From Lotus japonicus (Eukaryota > Streptophyta > Magnoliopsida > Fabales > Fabaceae), in contig NC_080042.1 of assembly GCF_012489685.1 (NCBI RefSeq), forward strand, positions 1,180,501 to 1,244,500: a stretch of DNA of 64,000 nt. The letters are read 5' to 3'. Numbering within the stretch: position 1 is the stretch's first letter; each line of letters starts with the position of its first letter. The notes under the pieces are model-generated. The model did not search any database. It was not told where the DNA came from and saw only the letters and a list, made by a program, of their open reading frames with translations. The position numbers and the translations under genes were made by a program. Shown here one piece after another: positions 10,425-22,496 of this stretch.

Positions 10425-10952
10425 TTATTTGTATTGTTTGTGTTTGGGCGGTCCACAAACTGTCAGACGACGATAAGTGACGATGTTAACAGATGCTACT
10501 CTACATGGACGAACAATAGAGGACTCAAAGAATAGAGTCGGGTGTAAGGCTAGAAACTTTTGGGTAGAGAGCTTACCATTGTTGGTTAAAGCTTTCATGA
10601 TTATTTTATGAGTATTGTTTGAGGTTTTGGGTAGGTTCCGGTGCATTGCTTTCCTGCGATTCTCCGATGTGGAAATCCTAGGGAGTATATCAGATTTATG
10701 ATGTCATTGCATTATAGATTCCTTGTTGAATCTATTTGTTATGTTTGTAAGTTGGGTTCAGTTGTTGTTACCTTCGGGCACTTGCCTTATTCAAGGCTGG
10801 ATGTAAATTTAATTACAGTTGGGAGTATGCATGACATGTTTTAGAAAAGCTTTGAAAAAAAAGTACCCGCATTTATAAATCTTTTTTTTGAAATCATTGC
10901 ATATTTACTTAAACAGGTTACTAATGTGACCCCTAAAAGTCGGGGTGTTACA
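10425..10952 (+). repeat. truncated 3' portion of a long LTR
   Basis: About 530 bp aligning with the 3' end of the solo LTR (compare 18225-18748). Shared landmarks are GGGTGTAAGGCTAGA, TTTCCTGCG, CTCCGATGTGGA versus CCCCGATGTGGA, CATGACATGTTTT, and the terminus CGGGGTGTTACA (here 10941-10952). It is the same LTR family but a diverged, 5'-truncated copy. A short frame at 10641-10844 is just LTR sequence. Confidence 0.7.
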
Positions 10953-11246
10953 ATGGTAGTGGTGGTAAAGGGTGAATGGTGGAGGGTGGCGGTGATGGTG
11001 ATTTATACGTCAAATCTTATCAGGCTTTATCCATCACCTACATGGTGATTACATAATCCATCATTTTGATGTATGAGGGTGAGCTGATAGATAAGGTTAT
11101 ACAATACAATGTTAGTACCAAACAATGAATAAGCTCATAATATATTGTATAAGCTTATACAATCATGTCTAATACCACATGTCAAACGAGCCCTCTAGAA
11201 ATGACCCACTATTTGTCATTTATTATCAACACATGAATTACTACTG

Positions 11247-11475
11247 TTTGGGGTGGTATCTCTTGGACAGATGGAGAGCATCATGTTTTGTATGGATGAT
11301 TTATGTAAAGGTTCGGGCATGAACGTTAGTGTCTCTAAAATCCATATGATGGTTTATAATAATGTCAACTCCAATGTTTCCAAGAAACTTTGTCGAGTGG
11401 TAGGGATTTCCTTAACTGATAACCATATATGGGCGCTATTTGGGTGTTCCTTTGGTGCATAGATGTGTGTGAACA
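11247..11475 (+). pseudogene. LINE (L1-type) reverse transcriptase fragment
   Basis: A frame from 11253 encodes QMESIMFCMDDLCKGSGMNV and SKKLCRVVGISLTD, the segment after the catalytic YADD region in plant L1 reverse transcriptases. A frameshift near 11430 moves the continuation (YLGVPLVHRC) into another frame. Only about 75 codons remain, so it is a dead fragment. The roughly 290 bp before it (10953-11246) hold no gene. Confidence 0.7.
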
Positions 11476-12737
11476 CCTAATTTTATCCTACCCTTAATTA
11501 TCTTTTTCTTATTCTAGTCTTAATTAAACCAAAAAAAAAAAGGAACTTTTGGTGCATGCGCACCATTTTTCTTGCAGGCTATCTACTAGCTTTGAGGCCT
11601 AAAGATTTGCTTCTGAAAACATCAAGTGAAGTGTAAGATATCTTGTTGAAAAATTGCATCCCATTCAATTCTCTCAAAACCACTTGCTGGTCATCTTGGA
11701 AGCATTTCAACAATAGAAAATGAAGAATGCTTGGGAACAAAGGAGAAGAAAAATAGTCTGACATGGAGTCCAAATCCACTATCCCAATTCAGTGCTAAAT
11801 GTCCAAGTTTGCTGCTTCAAGGTGCTTCATTGTCAAAGCTTGCAGCATAGCCAGATCAAGAAAATGAAAGTCAAGGAAATCTAGCTAAGAATTAAATGCA
11901 CCGTTTGCTATTTTGGAAATTTTCTGAACTCCTTCTTCTATATAAGCAGTAGTCATCAACTGAAAAAAAGGGGGGAGACAGTCAGAACATGGAGAGAAAA
12001 AATTAAGAACATAGAGTGTTGAGAGTGAAATAGACCGTGCGGAGGAAGAGAGCTTTGTCACAGATACAGTGGAAAGAAAACAATTGCAACTGGTTCTATC
12101 ACCAAGTAATTGTTGTCTATCTTCATTCTTTTACCTCACCTTTTGCACAAATTATAACACTGCAATTTAATTTATGTATCTCTGTGATTTAATCTCGTTA
12201 TGTGTTCATTGTGACTAAACTTTGTAATCAAACTTTTGAGCATAAATAAGAAGGCAAACAACCAAAGCTGTCATTCCTTCTCTGTTATTCCCTGTATCTC
12301 ATCCTTTTTTTTCTCTCTTCTCCCCTCCTCTTAATTTCTCTCTTGGAACGATGCGTATTCCCTTGCCCCTTATCTCTTAATTTAGTTTCACTTTCTTTGT
12401 TCCAGATTTTTTTCTTAATGTTATCTTTCACTAGTTTATTGTTATTATACTCTTAAAAGCAAAATCAATGTAAAGAAAAACTGATGAAGATTTCTTTCCT
12501 GGGCAGCGAATTAAATATTTAGCTAATTCTTTCTAAGATGGTGATAACAAGTAGTAACAAAATGGTTATTGTGTTGACGTGTTTTCCAAACGGTTCGGTC
12601 TAGTATCTTTACCGATCATGTTTTATTGCTTTTGAATAAAAGAAAAAAAACTGTGTTTGATTAGTTAATTAGAATGTGACTTGAATAATAAAAAAGACAA
12701 AAACAAATTTTGGGTGAAATAAATATTTTGAAAGCTA
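11476..12737. other. intergenic, no recognisable gene
   Basis: An A-rich run at 11530-11541 may be the tail of the LINE fragment. A few short open frames (e.g. minus strand 11579-11779) lack domains or supporting context. Otherwise unassigned. Confidence 0.4.
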
Positions 12738-12975
12738 TAATATTTTGTACAATTAACTAGAGGTACCGTTTATAAACTGACGCTGTGAGGTGCTAAAACC
12801 TTCCCCACGTGTAATCGACTCCCAAATCCGAATTTGGTTTCAAAGACCCATTTTCTATGGATTTTCCAATGTTTTCCATGTTAACAAATATTGGTGGCGA
12901 CTCTTCTGACATCAAAACTTTATTTGCCATCCCGCCGCGACCCCAGTTGCGATAATGTGTTTCAACTAATTGTTA
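12738..12975 (+). repeat. Gypsy LTR/leader remnant
   Basis: Contains GTGAGGTGCTAAAACCTTCC, CGTGTAATCGACTCCCAAAT, 'ATTGGTGGCGACTCTTCTGA' and 'CCGCGACCCCAGTTGCGATA', phrases I associate with the LTR end and leader of widespread plant Gypsy elements (Ogre/Tat-like). No boundaries or second LTR are visible. Assignment rests on remembered sequence texture. Confidence 0.4.
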
Positions 12976-13723
12976 CCAGTATATTTTGGATAGGAACCCA
13001 AAAGAGGCTCACTGTTTTAGAAACAGGAAACAAACAGGGCCAAGACTCAAGATTTAAGGTTTTTTTTATTTCTGCTCTTTGAAACATGAGAGGTTAGCCA
13101 GTTAGAATTTTTACCTTATGTTACTAGTGCCCACAACATGTTCGACCTTTTGCTTCATTGTCATATGCATGTTCAATTTCACTTCATATTTGTAATCAGA
13201 TTTTCTTTCAGTGATCAAAGATAGATTGCAATCTTGATTTGTATAGTCTTGTTTCCCTTCACACAACAACAAAGACTTGGTTTGATGCAGATACAGGACC
13301 AAGTCAAGCTTACATCGCGCATCATCTATTGGGAATATATCATCATGCATGTGGCATGGAAATTAAATCATCAGGGGGTGTATATCTTAGTCTATTCAAT
13401 AGGGCTTTGATTTCTAAATGAAAATTGTTCAAAATAAAACTATGAAGATATTTCTATAAATTTACACTTAAAAAAATAGCAGGGAAAACATACACATAAA
13501 AAACCCAATATTTAATTTTTCTGTACATACCAAAAGCCCTAAAAAGATGCAGACATATTGAAGCTACTTCTCAGTGCAATGTAGCTAACAAATAGAGAGA
13601 TGATTACATAGCTCACAAATAGAGACATGATCACACATCTACGTCTAAAAGCAGGGCTGTGTGATAGGGAAGACTATGTAGGCAATTGCTTTAGCCCAAA
13701 AATATAAAATTAATACCAATATA
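12976..13723. other. intergenic, no recognisable gene
   Basis: Overlapping short frames on both strands near 13111-13421 show no known domain. AT-rich elsewhere. Confidence 0.4.
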
Positions 13724-14330
13724 GGTTATGTTTGGCACGTTTAGCTGATAAGCTAGCTGAAAGCTGAAAAGCTAGCTGATAGCTGAAAAGCTAGCTCATA
13801 GCTAAAAGTTGATAAGCTAGCTGAAAGCTGAAAAGCTACGTAATTATAACAAAAGTATTTGGTAAAACTAGCTGTTGAACAAGCTGAAATTGTAAAATGA
13901 CATAAAAGAACAGTATAATTATTTTTATATTTAACATTACTTTATTTTTACATTAATACCTATAGAATATTAATATTAAAATTATTATAACTTTAAATAT
14001 TTTAATTTGACTTAATTTTATTTATCATCTTAAAAATAGGTTTTCCGAAGGAACAAAAAAATTCATCTGAAAAATATAATATTAATTTTTACTTATTTTA
14101 TTTTAACATTAATACCTATATGGTGGAATTTTAATAAAATAATAAGGATAAAAATGACAATAAATTCAATAAGCTATAAGCTACCTCAGATAGCTTATAG
14201 CTTTAAGCTTTAAGCTACTAAAATAAGCTCCTTCACCAAACACCTTTATAGAGCTTTTAAGTTAGTCAAATAAGCTTTGAGCTAGTCAAATAAGTTATAA
14301 GCTAGTTGAAATGACATGCCAAACATAGCC
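13724..14330. mobile_element. hAT-like MITE, ~607 bp
   Basis: The ends are inverted repeats: GGTTATGTTTGGCACGTTTAG at the left, and the reverse complement of the right end reads GGCTATGTTTGGCATGTCATT. Both sides are built from repeated AGCTAGCTGAAAGCTGAAA / AAGCTTATAGCT motifs. The 8-bp flanks (CCAATATA, ATAATATA) agree at 6 of 8, compatible with an aged hAT duplication. No coding capacity. Confidence 0.6.
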
Positions 14331-14825
14331 ATAATATATACTATTGAGACTTGAGAGGTAATGAAAAAATGAAAAATCATATCATATTAATTGCAATGTG
14401 GACAATGTAACGTGGGAAGTCAAACTTTGTCAATTATTAATAGTGGTATTTTGTATTAACAGATTTACATTTTGTTTACAATTAATAAATTAAAATATTC
14501 ATTATTTTTAAAAGAATTAAAGGGATGTGCATTGTTAGTGTAAGCGTATTTTACATATCATTCAATTGAAGAGTGCATGTAAATTTCAAGAGGTGGAGGG
14601 GTGTGTACTCAACATTTTCTCAATTTTATTCCCCTAACTTTTTAATCAAACAATTTTGATGCTACACTAGCTTTTTATGATAGCTTAGCTTTCTCTCCAA
14701 TGGAAGAGTTGGCTGCAAGCAACAATTGTGTTTTGTGTCTCTGGCGTAGAAGAAAGTTAATGGTAGCTAGGATCAAAATTTGATTGATCAGAAAAGTTAG
14801 GGCCTAAAACTGAGAAAAAAAATAT
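14331..14825. other. AT-rich spacer up to the OTU-MULE
   Basis: No gene seen. Ends with AAAAAATAT (14817-14825), the left target-site copy of the next element. Confidence 0.4.
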
Positions 14826-17317
14826 GGGAATTTCCTCCCTCCCCCATCTATTCAGACCCAAGGAAATTCTAGATTCTCATAAATACCCCTTTCGAACACA
14901 CTCTGGGACAGCGTGTTGTCGCACTTTACGAAGAGCGGTGAAGACGCACCATGAACAAGCGTCGTTGACGCTTGTAGAAGGTGCGCTAAGTGTAAGACCC
15001 CGAATTAAATAACTAGATTATTGATTTATTTTCGATTTATTAATTTAATTGAGTGTTTATATTCTATTGTTTTTATGTTTGATTATGGCAAGTGTTCCAT
15101 TACTGAACTTTTGACTGTAAGATCGATAGGTTTCGCTTTCCGGAAATCCGATAAAGTTAGACTTTATCTCCGCAGGGACTTAAGCGAGACCCTGAACCGT
15201 GTTCGAAGCTCCTTTTGGAGTTTTTGTCCGCGCCGTTTTAATCCTTTCATCTCTAGAAATCTTTTCCGTGAAAGAAGTTTTCTCATCCGGAGAATATTTT
15301 CCTAATCAGTTCTGTGCCAGATTTGAAATAGATTGATTCTAAACTGATTCCAAAATATTTTCTCCACGAATGATAATAATTATTATTGTCATTTTTCTTA
15401 TAATTTATTCTAGCTAGATGCCTTAAATGACGACGTTATTTTTGCTCTAACTGTCTCACATTTATTCTTTAGCTCAGTTTTTACTCATTTTCTTGTCCAT
15501 GGATTGTTTTATTTTGCTACAAGTGATTCAAATTTATATTTTACCATTTCATAGAGTTCCTCTTAATCTCACTCATATATTTTTCTCTTAACTCTATGAG
15601 TTAAGTCATTCGGTGTCTAAATCAATTCGTACCGATTTTAAAAATATCTCCCATAAATATCTAACCATCCATCCTTATCCCTCCATCCACTCTCATCCTC
15701 GACTCAATCTCACTCTCTCCTCCCTTTTTCTTCTTCTCGTTTTCTCCTCTGTGTTGCAACCCGTCACAATGTTTTCTTTCTTCTTCCTACCATTCTCCCA
15801 TGCCAACTCCTTCTCATCACCAACATAGTCTTCTTCCTCTCTCAAACGCACTGCACCCACACATCATCATAGCTTTTTCTCATTCCTTTACCAACAAAAC
15901 ACCACCACCATCATGAAATCACGTGGACAGCACCACAACACTACTACAAGCTTGCCATCTTCTTCTTCAACATATCACCACCATCTCTAAGGCCTTTTTA
16001 CGGTAAAAACCTCTCCTCTTTCTTTGATCATGTTTTTAGTAAATTAAATCTATCCTTTTAGTTTCTACTCATAGTGTTTTCATTAAAGTTATGATTATGG
16101 AAATGATTTACTGAACCATAGTTTTTGTTTCTAAAAAAGTTGAGTTCTTGTCTTTGTAAAATTTTCAATTAGAGCTTTTTCCAAAGTGATTTTACAAATG
16201 TTATTCCCCATCACCGGATCTATGGATTTCACCGATTAGTTTTCTAAAAAGTTGTTTTTTTTAGTTAAGTGATTTTCAGATTTTAATGATTTAATTTAAG
16301 CCTTGATTAGTTATTTTTAAATGTTAAAAATGGCTTTGGAAGTGATTTGGGGAAAAAGGAAAATTTATACATATTTATGTAGACGGGGCCGAGCCTATGA
16401 CATGTGTTTTGGGTTTGGAAAATCAATTCTGAAAATTGTTTTTGTTTAGTGAAAATCATAAGTTAAGTTTGAGGATTAAAAGTTTATTGTGGGAAAACCT
16501 TAGGAATAAAACACAATATGTTTAGAAGTTTTGGGTTAAACTTGAGTTTTAAAAGTCTTGGGGTTTGTTTGATAAATTTATTAAAATTTGAGGACTGGTT
16601 TGCTAAATGGGTTTTCTTAAGGACCTTTCTTAAAAACTCACAAGTATCTTCTCTTTGGACTTTAGTCCTTGAAACATAAAACATATGCATTAACCTAAGT
16701 GAGTTAGAATGATTAGCTAAGCTTATTTTGGAACTTTAGATATGACCTTAGAGGCTAAGGTTTAGCATATGTACTTATGAAGGGTAGGAATAACAGGAGC
16801 GTTTGGCGACGAAACAAAAGAACAAAAAAAAGGAAGCGAGCTGACACGGGAAAGCAAGGATGTGATTGAATTGAAGTTGCAGTTTAGGAAAGAAATTGGC
16901 TAAGTAAGGGTAACTCAGTTTTAGCGCGTCTTTGAGTCTTGCATGCTTTTATCGCACTGCATGCTTTTGAGATGAATGTGTTTAATTTGATTGACAATTG
17001 ATTGAAATATTGGCATGTTTTGCAATGTTGTATGCTTGCTTATTTTGAATGTTTTCTGAGGCTTGTGCCAAATGTTTTCTGGAGGCTTCGGCCGAGTGAA
17101 CTTATTGAGACGTGTGTCTCCGTTTTCTGAGGCTTCGGTCGTTTACTGGTTTCTGTCATTACTGCTTCCTAGTGGATAGAACATGATTATGTTTTACAGC
17201 ACTGAATTATTGTTTCATCGCTCAATAGAGCTTGATGTGTTTATGCTTGTTAAAATTATGAATAACATGTGGTTACCCTAAGTTGATTATTGGTTTGGGG
17301 ATGTTTTGACTTGCTTG

Positions 17318-17486
17318 AAGTGGCAGTGGAGTGGATATTTTCACATGATTGTCTCATCTTTCGAGGCGTTATCAAGTGGTAGTGGAGTGGATATTTTCAC
17401 ACGACTATCCCATCCTTCGAGGCGTTATCAAGTGGCAGTGGAGTGGATGTTTTCACATGACTGTCTCATCTTGCGAGACGTTATTG
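17318..17486 (+). repeat. minisatellite, three 56-bp units
   Basis: Units start AAGTGGCAGTGGAGTGGAT at 17318, 17374 and 17430, each ending in TCGAGGCGTTATC or close variants. It lies inside the solo LTR. Confidence 0.85.
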
Positions 17487-17629
17487 TTTGATTGATATTG
17501 TGGGGCCTTCATGGCATATTAAGTGGCAGGTCAATGATTTTCGTTCTAGGTGATTGTCCCGTCTTGCGATACGCTTTTGATTGGACCTGTCTTGGCAGTA
17601 ACACATAGTTGTACTACAGGACACTCATT

Positions 17630-17980
17630 AAGGTTGTTGATATCTGATTTGATGTTATGTTGTTGAGGATTGTTGATATCTGATTTGATGTTATATTGTT
17701 GAAGTTGTTGATATCTGATTTGATGTTATATTTTTAAGGTTGTTGATATCTGATTTGAGATTATTGTCATATGATTTGATTCTATATTGTTGAAGTTGTT
17801 GATATCTGATTTGAGGTTATATTTTTAAGGTTGTTGATATCTGATTTGATGTTATATTGTTGAAGTTGTTGATATCTGATTCGATGTTATATTTTTAAGG
17901 TTGTTGATATCTGATTTGAGGTTATTGTCATATGATTTGATTCTATATTGTTGAGGTTGTTTATATCTAGTTTAATTCTA
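17630..17980 (+). repeat. minisatellite of ~35-bp units with higher-order pattern
   Basis: About nine copies of AGGTTGTTGATATCTGATTT followed by GATGTTATATTGTTGA or ...TTTTTA. Two copies carry an extra TGTCATATGATTTGATTCTAT insert, so a larger block has itself been duplicated. Inside the solo LTR. Confidence 0.85.
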
Positions 17981-18753
17981 TGTTGCTGCTTCTATTGATA
18001 TCTGTCTTGGATTATATTGTTAGTTTATCTATTTGTGGTTATATGTCGATTTCGTTGATAGGTAATTTGATTTCATATTGTTGGATGAGTTGTCATCTAA
18101 CTTGAATTAAGTTGCTAGTTCATTTATCATGTTATGTAATTAAATTTGAATAGCTTGTTTTTCTCTTTTATACGTGGTAGTTGTATGGAGTTAACCCTTT
18201 CTGTTTGATATTTGTTGTTTGGGCGCTTAACGCTATTAGGCGATGGAGAATCTCGAAGAAACTTAACCCTTGTACGAGTCGGAGATGAAGACTTGAAGAT
18301 TTGTGAAAGACTTAAAGAGTAGAGTCGGGTGTAAGGCTAGAGCATTGGGTTAGAGAGCTTACCGTTATTGGTTTAAGCTTACCTAATGATTTTTAGGAAT
18401 TTATGTTCGAGTTTCCGGGTAGGTTACGATGCTTTGCTTTCCTGCGGTTCCCCGATGTGGAGATCGTAGGGAGTATGTCGGATTTATAGTGTCATTGCAT
18501 AATAGGTTTTTTGTTGAGTTGTTTCTATTGGTTAGGTTTTGTAGGTTGAGTGCTTTCAGGTTTACCCTCGGGTACTTGCCTTGTTCAAGGCTTGATGTAA
18601 ATTTATTTACAGTTGGGAGTATGCATGACATGTTTTGGAAATACTTCGAAAAGAAAAAATATACTCATGTTTATAAATCCTTTTTGAAAACATTGCATAT
18701 TTACTTTATCAGGTTGTTACCGTAACCCCTGAAATTCGGGGCGTTACACTAAG

Positions 18754-19015
18754 TAATTGCCATCAGGTTTTATCGCACGTTCTGGTTGCGTCTAAGACGC
18801 ATGGTCAAAGTGCGGTTGAGACGCACTTGCAATACGCGACAAATAACATAAACTTGACAGACAGTAACAGAGACAGAAACTAAAACAGAAACACACACAA
18901 CCTCAAAAAAGAAACATGATAGTGATCATCTTACATTATTACTATAATTATGTTACATTGTTACATTACAAGAATGATCATCAATGATTTTCAAATCTAT
19001 TACAACATAAATAAA
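18754..19015. other. subterminal CpG-rich tract and 3' region of transposase gene
   Basis: 18760-18845 is dense in GCGTC/GTGCG/CGCAC words, unlike the AT-rich surroundings. It continues the tract at 14895-14990 that the solo LTR split. The rest is AT-rich 3' untranslated DNA of the minus-strand gene. Confidence 0.5.
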
Positions 19016-21861
19016 CTAGTCATCAGCGAGATCTATGATTTCATCGCTGTGTGATCTAGGTATGCATTCCACAAATTTGGCCATGCGATTCAGGTATGGT
19101 CGCTCCCAACCACGAGCTTCAACGGTACAATGATAGCGCCATTGTGGATTAATCAACGGCAAAGGAGAGTCACTTGACATATGCGCCTACAAAATGATGA
19201 TTTATATTGTTAATTAGCTTATAGTGTTATGTAATGTGAATGTATACTAAATGTAATAATCAAAAGTACCTTCACTCAATGGTTCTTGTTGACAAGGATC
19301 AAACATACAATCTGGTGCTCTAACGGATGTGGCACTGGACAACGTCACGAACAGAATCTGGTACAATGTAGCAACAATGTGGCCCATATCAGGCATGCTT
19401 AACCACTTGTCCATTGTTGCAACCTCCCTCGGAGCAAGTTGCAAGGCTTCCAGTACCTGATTGTAATGTTTGTTTGTGGTATATAAATCAAGGTAATCTG
19501 CCTTGTGTGATTTAAGCTCCGCTATCATTTAGCGCCAAACTTTATGCCAATTATTTTCCCTCATGCCCATCAAAGAAGTAATGCATCTATACCCACAATT
19601 CTCATCATCGTCAACATTCACAATGTCAATTACATGTTCACGGAGGAATTTGGGCGCCTCATGAATGTAGTTAGCTGAGTAAACTTTGGGTTTACGGGTC
19701 GGTGGGGGGAGCCCAGGTGACTTGCTTGGCATCCGCTTAGCTTTCTTCTTTGGTGCAGATTGTTTCTGTGTTAAACTCTTCCGCTTTGTTGAGCGGGTTT
19801 TAGGCACCTTAGTGACCTTACTGGTATGAAGCCTAGGTGAGTTGCTAGCTTCTAGTGACTTTACTAGATTATCAACATTCTCCCACTTTGACAGAAGATG
19901 TTTAGTTGAACCCTTAAGTTCACCAGGCCGGCCCTTTGTAGGCAACTTGTTTAGAGGAGGACACAAAGAAGTCTGATCTAGGTATGCAATCTCCCGAAGC
20001 CTCTCTTTGATAGCTTGTCTCCTCGGAACATTAGCCTTTTCAAACATCTTGGCAATGACCTCCAACTCAGTTGTAATGCTCAATCCCATAACAGGTTGAG
20101 ATTCATCAGGTGCAGCTATTGTTGTAAGCCTCCTCCAATGTTGGTGAATTGTCGTCAATGGAATACAATCCATGGTCGCAAGCTGACATGAACAAGGGAG
20201 GTCGTGCGTCCTCCTGATAGTACAACCGCATTTTCCGACACGTGCTTTCTCCTTTGCAATCAGCATAAGTGCATATCTTGACACTAGACCACGCAAGTTG
20301 TCATACAACTTCTCCTTGAATGTATCCTCCCTGATGAATATACTTGCCTGAAAAGCAACATTAATCTTTGTATGTTGGAGAAGTGTGCACCTATGTATAG
20401 CCGCCCAAGTCGCACACATGTCGCTTTTGCTATCTTTGATGCAAGCTTTGAGTTTTGCATGTGCACCTTCCACCCTGTGTAAAAGATTAACATTAATACG
20501 TACTTAATGAATAATAGGAAATTGCATGTAAGTGTATAAGAATGTACTTGTTTGTAGTTGTGTTACCCATGTGCATATAACGGTCAACAACAAACTTCAC
20601 AAACTTATGCTTAACCGACAACCAAGTATACTTCACATATTCCATGAACTCAAACTTCTCCCCAGTTAGCGCACGCAAGAAGTTCATACTAGCATTAAAC
20701 TCTTCTGCTAATTCAGAATACATTACTTTATTCCATGCGTCCCCGACATCATCCCGGTTGGATAGTCAGCTTGCACTTTGCCTTCACGCACTTAGAAATA
20801 TGGAATTGGCATAGTAAGTGAGTAGTTGTAGGGAATGTAGCTTCAACTGCGTTCATTAAAGCTTGGTCTCTGTCAGTAATCATGACTTTAGGCATATCCT
20901 CCTCTTTAAGTATCAAGCTCCTCAGCTTTTGTAGCGCCCATGTAACTTCAGGTTCACGCTCATTGCACATGTAGCCAAACCCGATGGCGTATGTGAATCC
21001 AACAGAAGTCATACCAACCATCTCCAAGAGCGGTACCCTATACTTGCTTGTCTTATACGTGCTATCAAGTAAGAAAACAGTAGGAAATTGGTAGAACAGC
21101 TGGATGGAAACTGGATGTGCCCAGAATAAGGAGCGGATCAAAGTGGAACCCTCTTCAGATCTAGACTAGTGCGTGTACCTGTCTTCCTCCAACAACCTCA
21201 TCAAGTGCTGGATCTCTGTCAATGCTCCCTTCTTGGCCCTCATGTGTGTCATCCGCTCATTGTACACTTGTCGTATGGTAGTCAGATTTTGAGGGTTGAC
21301 ACTATTCAATGCCAGCAACATGTTACCTAGCTTGACTTTGTTGTCAACCATTTTACCCAGCATATCCTTTTCTTCACTTGTAAGGCGGCCGACATAGGCA
21401 TGACCATGTAGATTCTCAGCTGGCTTATGGTTGTGGTCTCCACGTACAATAGTCAACCTCGACAAACCATCTTCTGATGTGCGTCTCGCCTTAAGCTTGA
21501 ACGGATAATCACATTTCTTTGTTCCTGTCCCCTCCCGCTTCAAATGAGGCTTGTACTGTTTGTACTTGCCACCCATCTCGCACCCCAATATAGCCAACTG
21601 TCTACTTTTCCCGAGTAGCAAAAACCTGCATACATTCTGACATATATGTATCACATATAAATTTAAGACAATTAAACCACACTCATTAGTGAACGTGTAT
21701 GAAAATTCCCTGTTTGTGGTAAACTGCTCTATGTAGTCCGCGGAAATTGACACATCATTGCTGGCATTTACGTTGACGTTGGCTAATTGTCTATCTTCCA
21801 CATTGTTTTTAGGTACCTTTTCTCTAGGCATATCCACTTCATATGATTCAGGGAAACTCAT
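19016..21861 (-). pseudogene. MULE transposase with FAR1, DDE, SWIM and OTU domains (decayed)
   Basis: Minus strand, ATG at 21861. In order: FAR1-like DNA-binding region (LGCEMGGKYKQYKPH, about 21550-21600); MULE catalytic core with VFLLDSTYKT (~21070) and KVMITDRDQALMNAV (~20870); SWIM zinc finger CGCTIRRTHDLPCSC (~20210-20255); basic linker; OTU-type cysteine-protease core VDDDENCGYRC (~19580-19615). A canonical intron (GT 20547-20546, AG 20476-20475) joins NTTTNK to VEGAHAKL in phase. A downstream exon (about 19186-19016, ending EIIDLADD) follows a possible second intron (GT at 19269), but that junction is out of phase as read. Defects: TAG at 21168-21166, a frameshift near 20750, TAA at 19531-19529. 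It would cut and paste the element in the nucleus; the OTU domain's role in transposition is unknown. Clearly non-functional here. Confidence 0.85.
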
Positions 21862-22140
21862 TCTGAAATGAACAGATGCACAAATGGTTTACTGGTTCTG
21901 TACTGCAATTAATCGCACTATGAACATGCGCCCACGTCGCACTACAAACGCACGTTAAAAGTGCGTTGATAACGCTCTTGTTGAGTACGTCATAGACGCA
22001 CACCTTAAGAGGGCCACCAACGCAGTTTGTAACTGCGTTTCGCCATTGAGTTTTTAGTTTTTTTTGTGTTGACGCACCATCAAACAACGTCAACGTCGCA
22101 CGTAACGCACGTTTAAGACGCGACAAATCTGAATTGGGAA
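21862..22140. repeat. CpG-rich GCGTC/GTGCG subterminal tract
   Basis: 21905-22130 is packed with CGCAC, GCGTT, GACGCAC and ACGCAC words in both orientations (over a dozen). It mirrors 14895-14990 plus 18760-18845 at the other side of the element. These are candidate transposase-binding subterminal repeats. A 92-codon frame across it (22126-21848) is spurious. Confidence 0.55.
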
Positions 22141-22496
22141 ATGCAACAGTTACCTATACTGACGACGGTGAACAACAACATAGAGGAGACGGCAGCGGAT
22201 AGTGACGACGGGGACGACAGTGTTGGCGAACGGCGACGACGAAGATGGCGACGTCTGTGGTGGTGGCCGGTGGTGGGAGCAAAGGAGAGGTTGGTGGGTT
22301 TGGAGGTTGCTATAATGGGTATGGGTATGGGTTTGGAAGTTTGTATTGGAGGGAGGGGGTGGGGTTAGAAGAAGCCAAGAGAAAGAAGGTGGGAAGGGAG
22401 AGAGGGGTATTTGAATTTTTTTTTCATTAAGGGCATTTTTTATATTTCGCACATTTTGGAGGGTCTAAATAGATGTTGGGGGGGGGTCTGAATAAC
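22141..22496. other. OTU-MULE terminal region, G-rich
   Basis: Low-complexity GGTGG/GGGTATGGGTATGGG text with open frames on both strands that look like composition artefacts. It leads to the element end at 22503. Confidence 0.4.

Larger units (their letters stand above)
14991..18748 (+). mobile_element. solo LTR of a large Gypsy-type element, 3,758 bp
   Basis: Starts TGTAAGACCCCGAATTAA and ends AAATTCGGGGCGTTACA (TG...CA with nearly palindromic ends), flanked by CTAAG (14986-14990 and 18749-18753). No primer-binding site, coding region or second LTR is present, so internal recombination removed the body. LTRs of this size are known in Ogre/Tat-lineage Gypsy elements of legumes, which makes that lineage the best guess. 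It contains two minisatellites (17318-17486, 17630-17980). Its short open frames (15021-15305, 15613-15828) are not genes. Confidence 0.8.

Noticed and set aside
14824..15305. Small ORFs at the left end of the MULE and in the solo LTR
   Set aside because: They straddle element boundaries or lie in non-coding LTR sequence.
17318..17980. CRISPR-like array
   Set aside because: Direct repeats are contiguous minisatellites inside a plant LTR, not repeat-spacer units.
21848..22126. 92-codon minus-strand frame upstream of the MULE transposase
   Set aside because: Lies over the CpG-rich subterminal repeat tract; no domain, and the transposase has its own ATG at 21861.
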